From contig NZ_AUEC01000019.1 of the NCBI RefSeq assembly GCF_000425785.1, positions 1-64,000 of the forward strand: a stretch of 64,000 bases of DNA, written 5' to 3'. Under the pieces are notes generated by a model, which was not told the origin of the DNA, searched no databases, and saw only the letters and a program-made list of their open reading frames with translations. The stretch's first letter is position 1, and each line of letters begins with the position of its first letter. Made by a program: the position numbers and the translations under genes. This document shows, in pieces, positions 9,025-17,191 of this stretch. This DNA is from Pseudomonas taiwanensis DSM 21245 (GTDB lineage: Bacteria; Pseudomonadota; Gammaproteobacteria; Pseudomonadales; Pseudomonadaceae).

Positions 9025-9672
9025 GAACCAGCGGTCGTTCTTCTTGCGGCCTCGGGTCAGCGACGGCAGGATCAGCCCGGCCAGCAAACCTGCGCCAGCG
9101 ATGCTACCGCCATAAACCATGTAGCGCATCATCACCTGCTTGTTCTCGTCGCCCAGGCGCGCCTGGGTGTCGCGCAAGCTGGACTGGCTCTGGTCGAGCT
9201 GTTCACTGAGCGCCTTGTTGCGCGCCTCCAGCTCATCGATCAGTTTCTTGCGTGAGTCGAGGGTTTCCTGCATACCCTGCACGCGGTTCTTCCAGCTGTC
9301 GTCGATGGTTTTCAGCTGACCGGACAACTCCGCCACCTGGGCATCGAGTTGCGGCAGGCGTTCGCTCTGGCCTGGCACCGACTGCAAGTCGGTGCTGAGG
9401 ATCCACACCAAGTCGCCATTCTGCCCGCGTACCTGACTGTAGTTACCCTGGCTGCCAATGAGCGTGACCTTTTGTCCGGACTTGAGGTTGCCGACGATGC
9501 GGTGGCCATCGGTAGGGCCACTGCGCACGTAGGTGGTCAGGCTGTCACTGACCCAGCGCGCATCGCTGGCGGGTTCTTCAGCATGCACCGGAACGACGAG
9601 GGCCACCAGCGCGGCGATCAGGCTGCCGCGCAGGGCAGGGAGGACAGGGGCAGAGGGGCGGGAATCAGGCAT
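9022..9672 (-). CDS. SH3-domain (YgiM/TIGR04211-type) membrane-anchored protein
   Basis: 216 residues from ATG 9672. The order is: signal peptide or N-terminal hydrophobic helix (about residues 14-29, ending PVHAEE); bacterial SH3 domain (about 40-95, with YVRSGPTDGHRIVGNLKSG); a long Gln/Leu/Lys-rich coiled coil (about 105-180); and a C-terminal transmembrane helix (YGGSIAGAGLLAGLILPSL) before a basic tail. This is the architecture of YgiM-like proteins, thought to act at the cell envelope. An upstream in-frame extension to 9780 is rejected because it would bury the signal peptide. The TAG stop lies in the right end of the 8932-9024 repeat. Confidence 0.85.
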   Translation of the reverse strand: MPDSRPSAPVLPALRGSLIAALVALVVPVHAEEPASDARWVSDSLTTYVRSGPTDGHRIVGNLKSGQKVTLIGSQGNYSQVRGQNGDLVWILSTDLQSVPGQSERLPQLDAQVAELSGQLKTIDDSWKNRVQGMQETLDSRKKLIDELEARNKALSEQLDQSQSSLRDTQARLGDENKQVMMRYMVYGGSIAGAGLLAGLILPSLTRGRKKNDRWF

Positions 9673-9869
9673 GTTGGGTCTTCGCTGGAACTGGACAGAA
9701 AATGGCCCGGTGAATAGGCCGGTGAACCGGTCGCTGGTTTGACCGTCAGGGAATGACCGCATTTTTGTAGGCAGGTTCACTGCCTAATGTCGGAAATGTC
9801 TGCAGAATGTTGCAGGGATGCACGCGAGCCAAGGCGCTAGACTGATGGTTCCTTCAACGCTCCTGGAGC

Positions 9870-10355
9870 ATGGCCATGACTGCCAAGAACACCCTCTGCC
9901 TCTGGTTCGACAAGGATGCGCAAGCAGCGGCGAACTTCTATGCCAGTGTTTTCCCCGATAGTCGGGTAGTCGCCGTGCACAAGGCGCCGGCTGACTTCCC
10001 CTCGGGCAAGGTCGGCGACGTGATCACTGTGGAATTCATCGTCATGGGCTTACCCTGCGTAGGCATCAATGGGGGCACGGCGTTCAAGCAGACCGAGGCG
10101 TTTTCGTTCCAGGTCTGTACCGAAGACCAAGCCGAAACCGACCGTTTCTGGAACGCCATCGTGGGCAACGGCGGCCTGGAAAGCGTGTGTGGTTGGTGCA
10201 AGGATAAGTGGGGGGTGTCATGGCAGATCACGCCCAGAGTGTTGCTCGAGTCCTTCAGTCACCCTGATCCCGCAGCGGCCAAGCGAGCGTTCGAGGCGAT
10301 GATGACCATGGGCAAGATCGATGTGGCTGCCATCGAGGCGGCATTGAAAGGCTGA
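9870..10355 (+). CDS. VOC-fold (PhnB/3-demethylubiquinone methyltransferase-like) protein
   Basis: 161 residues of the vicinal-oxygen-chelate superfamily, the group often mis-named 3-demethylubiquinone-9 3-methyltransferase. Visible marks are the start LCLWFDKDAQAAANFYASVFPDSRV, read here as separate blocks LCLWFDKDA and FYASVFPDS, then WCKDKWGVSWQITPRVLLE and a C-terminal AMMTMGKIDVAAIEAA helix. There is no methyltransferase motif, so the old name is not supported. The function is unknown; it is probably soluble. GGAG lies 9 bases before the ATG. It stands alone and is followed by the 145-bp repeat. Confidence 0.82.
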   Translation: MAMTAKNTLCLWFDKDAQAAANFYASVFPDSRVVAVHKAPADFPSGKVGDVITVEFIVMGLPCVGINGGTAFKQTEAFSFQVCTEDQAETDRFWNAIVGNGGLESVCGWCKDKWGVSWQITPRVLLESFSHPDPAAAKRAFEAMMTMGKIDVAAIEAALKG

Positions 10356-10392
10356 CCGGCAAGACTGGCAGGCCTTGGCGGCGGGTGGGCTC

Positions 10393-10537
10393 TAGGCTCT
10401 GTACGTAAAGCTTTGATACTCGGTGACGCTGCGTTGAAAACAGCCTCGGAATGCTCATTTACAAGCCGTAAACTCCGCTTCCTCGGCTGTTTTCGCCTTG
10501 CCTGACCTTCGTCTCAAGACGTTTCATACAGACCCTA
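10393..10537. repeat. MITE-like palindromic repeat, long copy
   Basis: 145-bp element. The left end is TAGGCTCTGTACGTAAAG; the right end, read on the other strand, is TAGGGTCTGTATGAAACG. The inner arms GAAAACAGCC and GGCTGTTTTC, and a central TTTAC/GTAAA hairpin, make nearly the whole unit self-complementary. It lies between convergent genes. Its right-hand CTA (10535-10537) is the stop of the AbrB-family permease, and its left end starts 37 bases after the VOC gene. It could act as a two-way transcription terminator. Copy at 8932-9024. Confidence 0.78.
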
Positions 10538-11608
10538 AGGACGGGGCGCCTGGGTAAGCCGTATGATCTGCCGCGCGCAGTAGGCGCCGGTGAGAATCAC
10601 TCCGAACAAACGCAAGGTCTGCATGGCCAGCACCAGGCCGACATCGGCATGGGTCTCAACCGCGATGATCGCCATGGCATCCAGCCCACCGGGGCTGGTG
10701 GCCAGGTACATCGACAGGAAGTCGCTGCCCATCGCCTTGGCCATCAGCCAGGCGCAGGCAGCGCACAGCACGATCAGCACCAAGGCTCCAGCTATCATGG
10801 TCGGCAGGTGTGTCCACACGTAGCGCACGGTCTGCCGGTCGAAGCGCAGGCCGATGTAGCAGCCAATGGCGCCATACGCCACGGCCAGCAAGGGTTCGGG
10901 CAGGGTGATCGTCAGCAACCCGCTCAGCTGCAGCGCACTACCGAGCAATAATGGCATCAGCAGAGCCCCCGCGGGCATTCGGTTGCCGGCGGCAATGCCG
11001 ACCACCACCACGCCAACACTGAGCAGGCTATTGAGCAGATGCGGTGCCTCGCTGATCGCAGGGGCGTTCGCCGCCGCGCCAGGCCCCGGCGTGGCGCCCA
11101 GCAGGTGGCTGACCAGCGAGCCGATCATCACCACGCACACCACGCGCACATACTGCATGGTGGCCACTACGCGGCCATCTGCGCCGTTTTCCTCAGCCAT
11201 CGACACCATCGCCGACGCAGCGCCAGGAGCGGTGCCCCAGGCAGCGGTACTGCCGGGAATGCCGCCAAAGCGCACCGTGCCCAGGCCCACCAAGGCGCTC
11301 AGGGCCACGGTGATGAAGGTGGCGACCAGCATCAGGTGCCAGGACTGCGCCATCGAGATCAATACCGACCAGCTCACCGCGTGCGCCACCAGCAGGCCGA
11401 CGCAACCTTGGCCGAAACGAAACGCCTGACGATGTAGAGACAGGCGCGCACCGCCTATACCGAACACGATGGCCACCAGCATGGGGCCGAGGAACAAGCC
11501 TGCCGGTACGGACAGGGTATGCAACAACTGGCCGAAGGCACCGGCGCCTATCAGTAGCGCGAACCATTTGACGAAGGTCTTGGGGTTGCCGGAGGCAGAG
11601 GTCTGCAA
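10535..11608 (-). CDS. AbrB-family inner-membrane permease
   Basis: 357-residue, very hydrophobic protein with about ten membrane segments in two homologous halves, the AbrB duplication family (older label: putative ammonia monooxygenase). The repeated pattern is visible as LFLGPMLVAIVFGIGGARL in the first half and AGALLMPLLLGSALQLSG in the second, each followed by similar Gly-rich helices; GTAPGAASAM and TSPGGLDAMAII are matching signature loops. The substrate is not established for the family. It is divergent from a LysR gene with a LysR-type palindrome between them, so it is probably induced by that regulator. The stop lies inside the repeat at 10393-10537. Confidence 0.84.
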   Translation of the reverse strand: MQTSASGNPKTFVKWFALLIGAGAFGQLLHTLSVPAGLFLGPMLVAIVFGIGGARLSLHRQAFRFGQGCVGLLVAHAVSWSVLISMAQSWHLMLVATFITVALSALVGLGTVRFGGIPGSTAAWGTAPGAASAMVSMAEENGADGRVVATMQYVRVVCVVMIGSLVSHLLGATPGPGAAANAPAISEAPHLLNSLLSVGVVVVGIAAGNRMPAGALLMPLLLGSALQLSGLLTITLPEPLLAVAYGAIGCYIGLRFDRQTVRYVWTHLPTMIAGALVLIVLCAACAWLMAKAMGSDFLSMYLATSPGGLDAMAIIAVETHADVGLVLAMQTLRLFGVILTGAYCARQIIRLTQAPRP

Positions 11609-11693
11609 GGTCGAGACTCCTTGTGCAGCGATAACGCGGTGTGCGGGGAAAAGTATCGACGGGGCAACCGATCAAGTCTATTTTCTACTTTTG

Positions 11694-11716
11694 ATGAATC
11701 CATAACTGAAATTCAT
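11694..11716. promoter_or_regulatory. Candidate LysR binding site between the AbrB permease and LysR genes
   Basis: Inverted repeat ATGAAT-N11-ATTCAT just upstream of the LysR start at 11722, in the divergent space between regulator and permease. The T-N11-A geometry is that of a LysR box. Its closeness to the regulator start suggests autorepression. Assignment by position only. Confidence 0.5.
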
Positions 11717-11721
11717 GAATC

Positions 11722-12645
11722 ATGGACCTTCGCGACCTGACGTATTTCGAAACCATCGCCGAACTCGGGCATCTGGGCCGGGCTGCCGAACAGCTCAATC
11801 GCAGCCAGCCCGCGCTGAGCAAGAGCATCCAGCGTCTTGAAGAGTCGTTGGGCACGCGCCTGTTCCAGCGGGATGGGCGGCGGATCAAACTGACCGAAGT
11901 CGGCAAGCTGCTGTTGGCCCGTGGCAAGCAATTGCAGATGAACATCGCGCAAACCGAGCGTGAAGTGCGCGATTTCGCCAGCGGGCTGGTGGGCAACATT
12001 CGCCTTGGCTGCGCCGCGAGCATGGCCGATCATCTGTTGCCGAACCTGACGGCGGTCCTGCTTGAGCGGGCGCCGGAGCTGACGCTGAAACTGTCCATCG
12101 CTCAGGACGATGTGCTCAAGGAGTCGCTGCGCTCTGGCCAGCTGGATGTGATCATCTCGCCGCAGATCGCCGACGACCCGCAGTTCACCACCTACCCGAT
12201 CGTTGAAGACGAAGCAGTGGTCGTGGCCAGCGAGGACCATCCGGTGTTTGCCGGCCCCATCACCTTGAAGGACCTGTGCCGCTATCGCTGGGTGTTGGGT
12301 GGCCCCACGGTCACGGCTCGGCGCTGGATCGACAACGTGTTCATGGCCCAGCAATTGCCTTCCCCGCAGGTACAGATCGAGACCAATTCGATTTCGCTTC
12401 TACCCCGGCTGATCGCCCGCACCCGTCTGCTGAGTTTCGTGGCGCGGGAAACGCTGGAGCACGGTCTGGGCCGTTCGGGTTTGCGCGAGGTGCCGCTGGA
12501 GGAGACCACGATGCGGCGAACCGTTGCGGTATCGGTGCGCGCTCAAGGGTATTTGCCACCGGCGGCAAGCTCGATGGTGGAGTTGCTGAGGGAAAAGGGC
12601 GTGAGCTTCCTGGGTAGTGAATGGCGGCGAAGCGACGGTGCTTGA
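11722..12645 (+). CDS. LysR-type transcriptional regulator, divergent from the AbrB permease
   Basis: 307 residues. The HTH begins directly at the N-terminus (LRDLTYFETIAELGHLGRAAE, then ALSKSIQRLEESLGTRLF), with the effector-binding domain from about residue 90. The start at 11722 leaves only ~5 bases after the candidate operator. Divergent placement makes the AbrB-family permease the likely target. The effector is unknown. Confidence 0.87.
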   Translation: MDLRDLTYFETIAELGHLGRAAEQLNRSQPALSKSIQRLEESLGTRLFQRDGRRIKLTEVGKLLLARGKQLQMNIAQTEREVRDFASGLVGNIRLGCAASMADHLLPNLTAVLLERAPELTLKLSIAQDDVLKESLRSGQLDVIISPQIADDPQFTTYPIVEDEAVVVASEDHPVFAGPITLKDLCRYRWVLGGPTVTARRWIDNVFMAQQLPSPQVQIETNSISLLPRLIARTRLLSFVARETLEHGLGRSGLREVPLEETTMRRTVAVSVRAQGYLPPAASSMVELLREKGVSFLGSEWRRSDGA

Positions 12646-12809
12646 GGATTCTGATGGCCGGTTGATGACAAGCGGCACGCTGAATCTACGCTCAAGGCAT
12701 AAGTAACATTCTGCAATATTCCCCGGCAGGCCCTAATGGATCTCGTTCGTTCGTTACGCAGGAAGGCCGTGCTGGTCGGCAAGTCGCCCTATGGGGGGAC
12801 GCAATTCTT

Positions 12810-12828
12810 GAGTTGCCCGGTGCAACTC
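12810..12828 (+). other. Hairpin in the leader of the Gly/His-rich gene
   Basis: Inverted repeat GAGTTGC (12810-12816) / GCAACTC (12822-12828) with a 5-base loop, ending about 8 bases before the GGAGG ribosome binding site of the gene at 12846. It could influence translation or mRNA stability. The rest of the 200-base gap 12646-12845 shows nothing I can assign. Confidence 0.35.
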
Positions 12829-12845
12829 CTGGCGGAGGCTCATCA

Positions 12846-13307
12846 ATGCTTAAAAAATGCTTGTTGGCGTTGGCCATCGGCGGCTTGCTGTCGGCATCGG
12901 CGGTGTGGCTGCCGGACTCGCTCGGTGGCGTATCCACTGCTTATGCGAAAGACGGTGGCGGCGGTGGAGGTGGAGGCCACGGTGGAGGCGGTGGAGGCCA
13001 TGGAGGCGGCGGAGGCGGCCACGGTGGCGGTGGTGGAGGGCATGGTGGTGGCGGAGGCTCAGGCGGTGGCCATGGCGGCAGTGGCAGCGGACACGGTGGC
13101 GACGGCGGCAATGCCGGCTCGGGCCGTGGTGAGAGCGGTCGCAACGGGGCAGATGATGGTGCCAGCCATGAGGCCAACCACGAGGCCAATCACGAAGCGA
13201 ATCACGAAGCCAACCATGATGTGGGTGGGCCCCACGGCGTGGGGCAGGGGGCGGATGATGGGGTGAATCATGACGTCGGGGATGACCGTGGGGGTGATCG
13301 GACCTGA
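12846..13307 (+). CDS. Secreted Gly/His-rich low-complexity protein
   Basis: 153 residues from ATG 12846, with GGAGG 8 bases upstream. A Sec signal peptide (LLALAIGGLLSASAVW, likely cleaved after the AYA before KDGGG) leads into ~45 residues of GGGGGH-type repeats, then a Gly/Ser/Asn segment. Four exact EANH units (residues ~109-124) and a His/Asp-rich tail follow. There are no Cys and no membrane anchor. His spaced every six residues in Gly suggests metal binding or a flexible envelope-associated protein, but I recognise no characterised family. The repeats make slippage and length variation between strains likely. Confidence 0.7.
   Translation: MLKKCLLALAIGGLLSASAVWLPDSLGGVSTAYAKDGGGGGGGGHGGGGGGHGGGGGGHGGGGGGHGGGGGSGGGHGGSGSGHGGDGGNAGSGRGESGRNGADDGASHEANHEANHEANHEANHDVGGPHGVGQGADDGVNHDVGDDRGGDRT
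13170..13217 (+). repeat. Four tandem 12-bp units encoding EANH
   Basis: Four consecutive 12-base units each encode Glu-Ala-Asn-His. Synonymous differences (GAG/GAA, GCC/GCG, AAC/AAT) between units show the peptide repeat is conserved while the DNA drifts, which argues for selection on the protein. Confidence 0.75.
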
Positions 13308-13317
13308 CATTCCCGTG

Positions 13318-13352
13318 GCCTGTACCAGCCCGTTTCGAAAGGCGGTACAGGC
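13318..13352. terminator. Hairpin between convergent Gly/His-rich gene and PBP2 gene
   Basis: Inverted repeat GCCTGTACC (13318-13326) / GGTACAGGC (13344-13352) with a 17-base loop in the 72-base space between convergent genes. There is no T-tract, so it may be an mRNA end structure rather than a classic intrinsic terminator. Confidence 0.5.
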
Positions 13353-13379
13353 GTTCAGGTCGATGGTTGCCCCGGGTAG

Positions 13380-15272
13380 TCAGGTATGAGGGACCTGTTT
13401 GGCCACCGGCGTCCCGGCATACTGCGGCTTCAAATGCCCCTGGTCATCCAGCAGGTACGCATCCATCACTTCGCGCACCACGGGCCCCGCCACCCGGCCT
13501 CCGGCCTCGCCGTTCTCGATCATTACCGCCACCACCACGCTTGGATGGTCAGCCGGAGCGAAGCCGACGAACAGGGCGTTGTCGCGGTGGCGTTCCAGGG
13601 TTTTGTCACGGTTGTAGCGCTCGCCTTGCTTGATCGCCACCACCTGCGCGGTGCCGCTCTTGCCTGCAATCCGGTACTGCGCCCCAGCCGCCGCCGCGCG
13701 GGCGATACCTCGTGGGTCGTGCATGACCATCTGCATGCCCTGGTTCACCTGGTCCCAGGCATGGCGGTCGTGCAGCACGATGTTCGGCATCGGGTTCGGG
13801 TCCACCGGTGCTTCACCGCCCACGGTCATGGCCAGGTGCGGACGGTGCCATACACCTTTACTGGCCAGCAGGCTGGTGGCCTGGGCCAGTTGCAGCGGTG
13901 TGACCTGCATGTAGCCCTGGCCAATCCCGAGAATCAATGTCTCGCCGGGGAACCAGGCCTGGCGGCGAGTCGCACGTTTCCATTGCTGCGACGGCATCAG
14001 GCCGGCCGCTTCCTCGAACATGTCCAGCGACACCTTCTGACCCAGGCCGAACTCACTCATGTAGTCGTGCAGCCGGTCGATGCCGAGTTTGTGTGCCAAG
14101 TCGTAGAAGTAGGTGTCGTTGGAACGCATGATGGCGGTGTACATGTCCACCCAGCCATCGCCGCTGTGGTTCCAGTTGCGGTACTTGTGATCGTAGTTGG
14201 GCAACTCGTAGTAGCCGGGGTCGAACACTCGGCTGCCGGGGGTGATCACACCACTGTCGAGACCGGCGATGGCGACTTCCGGCTTGACCGTCGAGCCCGG
14301 CGCGTAGAGACCGCGCAGCACGCGGTTGAACAGCGGGCGGTCGATCGAGTCGCGCAGGGCTGCGTATTGCTTGAAACTGATGCCCTTGACGAACAGGTTA
14401 GGGTCGAAGCTGGGGTTGCTGACCATCGCCAGCACGTCGCCATTGGCCGGGTCCAGCACTACCACGGCGCCACGTCGGTCGCCCAGGGCCTTCTCCGCAG
14501 CCAACTGTAGGTGCGCATCGAGGCTCAGGACGATGTCCTTGCCGGGAATCGGGTCCTGGTGATTGAGCACTCGCATCACACGGCCCTGGGCATTGGTTTC
14601 GACCTCTTCGTACCCGACGTGGCCATGCAGCTGGCTTTCGTAGAAGTGCTCGATACCCGTCTTGCCGATCGACTGGGTGCCCCGGTATTCAGTGCTGTCG
14701 AGGGTCTTGGCTTCCTTTTCGTTGATGCGCCCGACATAGCCCACCGAATGGGCGAAGTGCTCGGCCAGGGGGTATTCGCGGATGAACTGTGGCTCGACCT
14801 CAAGGCCCGGCAGGCGGAATTGGTTGACCGCCACCAGGGCGATCTGCTCCTCGCTCAACCCCACCATCAGGGTCACCGGTTCGAAAGGCTTGCGGCCTCG
14901 ACGAAGGTCCTTGTCGAACTGCTTGCGATCATCTTCGGACAGGCTCAGGACCTGGGCCAGGGTATCGAGAACCTTGGCCGTATCGCCGGCCCGTTCACGG
15001 GTCATGGTCAGGTCGAAGCTGGGCTTGTTGTCGGCCAGCACCACGCCATTGCGGTCGTAGATCAGTCCGCGCTCGGGGGCGATGGGCAGCACATGCACAC
15101 GGTTGTTTTCCGAAACAGCGGTCTGCTGGTCGTGCTGTACCACCTGCAGCACATACAGCCGTCCCACCAGCACGGCCACCAGGCTGCAGACCAGGGCGGC
15201 GCAGGCCAGCAGCCGACGGTTGACCAGGTGCTTTTCCTTTTCGTGGTCCTTCAGGGGTATGGGCTGGGGCAT
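13380..15272 (-). CDS. mrdA: Penicillin-binding protein 2 (peptidoglycan transpeptidase), paralogue
   Basis: 630-residue inner-membrane transpeptidase of the elongation machinery. It has one N-terminal membrane anchor (about residues 20-43), then the class B PBP dimerisation domain and the transpeptidase domain. The three active-site motifs are present: SxxK as STVK (Ser327, Lys330), SxN as SND, and KSG in GKSGTAQ. I start it at MPQPIPLKDHEKEKHL (ATG 15272); the longer frame has no added domain. The usual partners rodA, lipA and mltB are absent, so this is probably the second PBP2 copy that Pseudomonas species of this group carry, rather than the main mrdA. Confidence 0.9.
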   Translation of the reverse strand: MPQPIPLKDHEKEKHLVNRRLLACAALVCSLVAVLVGRLYVLQVVQHDQQTAVSENNRVHVLPIAPERGLIYDRNGVVLADNKPSFDLTMTRERAGDTAKVLDTLAQVLSLSEDDRKQFDKDLRRGRKPFEPVTLMVGLSEEQIALVAVNQFRLPGLEVEPQFIREYPLAEHFAHSVGYVGRINEKEAKTLDSTEYRGTQSIGKTGIEHFYESQLHGHVGYEEVETNAQGRVMRVLNHQDPIPGKDIVLSLDAHLQLAAEKALGDRRGAVVVLDPANGDVLAMVSNPSFDPNLFVKGISFKQYAALRDSIDRPLFNRVLRGLYAPGSTVKPEVAIAGLDSGVITPGSRVFDPGYYELPNYDHKYRNWNHSGDGWVDMYTAIMRSNDTYFYDLAHKLGIDRLHDYMSEFGLGQKVSLDMFEEAAGLMPSQQWKRATRRQAWFPGETLILGIGQGYMQVTPLQLAQATSLLASKGVWHRPHLAMTVGGEAPVDPNPMPNIVLHDRHAWDQVNQGMQMVMHDPRGIARAAAAGAQYRIAGKSGTAQVVAIKQGERYNRDKTLERHRDNALFVGFAPADHPSVVVAVMIENGEAGGRVAGPVVREVMDAYLLDDQGHLKPQYAGTPVAKQVPHT

Positions 15273-15621
15273 GGGCTCGGCTGTCGGGTCTCGGGCAATA
15301 CGCAAGATCGCGGGGCAGGCAGGCTTGGGCAGGTTCGGCGCAGCCGCTGACGAGCGGTGTCCCTGCCAGCGCCGACCTGCCCCGCGATGGGCGGGCGATG
15401 CTACGCAAGGTCGCCGGGAGCCTCAAGGTACCGGATGCACCGCACGGGCCTGGATATGCCGCTCGCCCCCGGTGTCAGTGCCTTCATGGCCAACATGAAG
15501 ATTCGTTCATGCGACTGACGGGCATAAAAAACAGTTTTTGCGACGGTTACTGACCTGCAACAGGGTTTTGCAGCCAAGTACTGACTAGACTGGCTTTTCC
15601 AACCCTGCCCGTGAGAGCGCG
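15273..15621. other. Divergent intergenic region between PBP2 and DASS transporter, with an inverted repeat
   Basis: 349 bases without a credible gene. It holds a long-range perfect inverted repeat ATCGCGGGGCAGG (15307-15319) / CCTGCCCCGCGAT (15376-15388), with a short CCGCT/AGCGG hairpin between the arms. It resembles the REP-type elements of Pseudomonas. The stretch from about 15470 to 15621 is more AT-rich and probably contains the promoter of the transporter, but I cannot fix a -35/-10 pair. Confidence 0.5.
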
Positions 15622-17109
15622 ATGACGGACCATCCCCTGCAGCAGACGCCCCCGCAAGCCATCCGTTTCCCCGTCGGATTGGTTGCCGCTGTGATCGCAC
15701 TGGTGGTGGTCTTGCTGCTGCCTCTGCCGGCCACCCTGCCAGTGGCCGGGCAGCGGATGCTGGCGATTCTGTTGTTCGCGGTCATCGTCTGGGTCACCGA
15801 AGCGGTGTCCTATGAAGCCAGCGCCATCATGATCACCTCGCTCATGGCGGTGCTGTTGGGCACTGCGCCCACGTTGCAAGACCCCGCGGTGACCTACGGG
15901 TCGTCGGCGGGTGTATCGATGGCGCTCAGCGGCTTTGCAAACCCGGCGCTGGCGCTGGTGGTCGGTGCTTTGTTCATTGCTGCCGCGATGACCCACACTG
16001 GGCTGGACAAGCGCATCGCCCTGGTCACCCTGAGCAAGGTCGGCGCCAGCACCCAGCGTGTGCTGCTGGGATCGATGGCGGTGATCGTGCTGTTGAGCCT
16101 GGTGGTGCCCAGCGCTACCGCGCGCAGCGCCTGCGTGGTGCCGATCATGATGGGGGTGATCGCGGCATTTGGGGTTTCGGCACGTTCGAACATCGCCGCA
16201 GGCATCATGATCATCGTCGCCCAGGGCACCAGCATCTGGAACATCGGGATCCAGACCGCCGCGGCCCAGAACCTGCTGACGGTGGGCTTCATGGACAAGA
16301 TGCTCGGGCAGCGGGTGTCTTGGATCGACTGGCTGATGGCCGGCGCGCCGTGGGCGGTGATCATGTCGCTGGTGCTGGTGGTGCTGGTCCTGAAACTGCT
16401 GCCACCGGAAAGCGACAAGGTGCCGGGCGGCATGGAAGGGGTCAACCAAAGCCTGACGCAACTAGGGCCCATGACTGGCGCGCAGAAGCGTCTGGGCCTG
16501 GTCTCGCTGCTGTTGTTACTGGCCTGGGCCACGGAAGGGCGCCTGCACCCGTTCGATACCACGACCACCACCTATGTCGGCTTGGTGGTGCTGTTGCTGC
16601 CGCGCTTTGGCGTGATGACCTGGAAGGATGTGCAGGCGCGCATTCCGTGGGGCACGGTGATCGTGTTCGGCGTCGGCATCAGCCTGGGTACTGCCCTGCT
16701 CAGCACCCAAGCAGGGCAGTGGCTGGGCGCGCAGGTGGTCGAGCGCACCGGGCTGGACCAGGTCGGCTCGTTGGGCGTGTTCGCGATCCTCAGTGCATTC
16801 CTGATTCTGATTCACCTGGGCTTTGCCAGTGCCACCGCGCTGACGTCGGCATTCCTGCCCATTCTCATTGCAGTCCTGCAGACGCTGCCCGGCGATTTCA
16901 GCCGGGTAGGCATGACCATGCTGCTCGGTTTTGCCGTCAGCTTCGGTTTCATTCTGCCGATCAACGCCCCGCAGAACATGGTCTGCCTGGGCACCGATAC
17001 CTTCACCCCCAGGCAGTTCGCGCGGGTTGGCATCTGGGTCAGTGTGATCGGCTATGTGCTGTTGTTGGTCTTTGCCGGGACCTATTGGTCGTGGCTGGGC
17101 TGGATGTAA
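15622..17109 (+). CDS. DASS/SLC13-family anion:sodium symporter or exchanger
   Basis: 495-residue integral membrane protein with about 12 hydrophobic segments, of the divalent anion:Na+ symporter family that carries C4-dicarboxylates, citrate, 2-oxoglutarate or sulfate. Two internal repeats are recognisable by their polar hairpin motifs: VPSATARSACVVPIM in the first half and LPINAPQNMVCLGT in the second, matching the SNT/NAPQ-type substrate loops of the family. The start MTDHPLQQ gives a short cytoplasmic N-terminus. It stands alone, divergent from the PBP2 gene. The exact substrate cannot be read from the sequence. A small GCCGGCAAGCCCGGC hairpin follows the stop. Confidence 0.85.
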   Translation: MTDHPLQQTPPQAIRFPVGLVAAVIALVVVLLLPLPATLPVAGQRMLAILLFAVIVWVTEAVSYEASAIMITSLMAVLLGTAPTLQDPAVTYGSSAGVSMALSGFANPALALVVGALFIAAAMTHTGLDKRIALVTLSKVGASTQRVLLGSMAVIVLLSLVVPSATARSACVVPIMMGVIAAFGVSARSNIAAGIMIIVAQGTSIWNIGIQTAAAQNLLTVGFMDKMLGQRVSWIDWLMAGAPWAVIMSLVLVVLVLKLLPPESDKVPGGMEGVNQSLTQLGPMTGAQKRLGLVSLLLLLAWATEGRLHPFDTTTTTYVGLVVLLLPRFGVMTWKDVQARIPWGTVIVFGVGISLGTALLSTQAGQWLGAQVVERTGLDQVGSLGVFAILSAFLILIHLGFASATALTSAFLPILIAVLQTLPGDFSRVGMTMLLGFAVSFGFILPINAPQNMVCLGTDTFTPRQFARVGIWVSVIGYVLLLVFAGTYWSWLGWM

Positions 17110-17191
17110 CCCGCCGGCAAGCCCGGCAACGCTCGTTGGCTAGCCGACCGAGCGATCACTCAAGCTCATGTGGGAATACAAGGAGGCGAGT

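Noticed and set aside
12941..13189. Proline-rich antisense ORF under the Gly/His repeats
   Set aside because: Poly-Pro is the automatic reverse reading of GGC/GGT repeats; no start signal.
12955..13217. Repeats here as a possible CRISPR array
   Set aside because: Units are 12-18 bases, in frame, without unique spacers; they encode peptide repeats.
13386..14510. 374-codon frame opposite the PBP2 gene
   Set aside because: Antisense to intact transpeptidase motifs; composition is typical of the third-position mirror frame in high-GC DNA.
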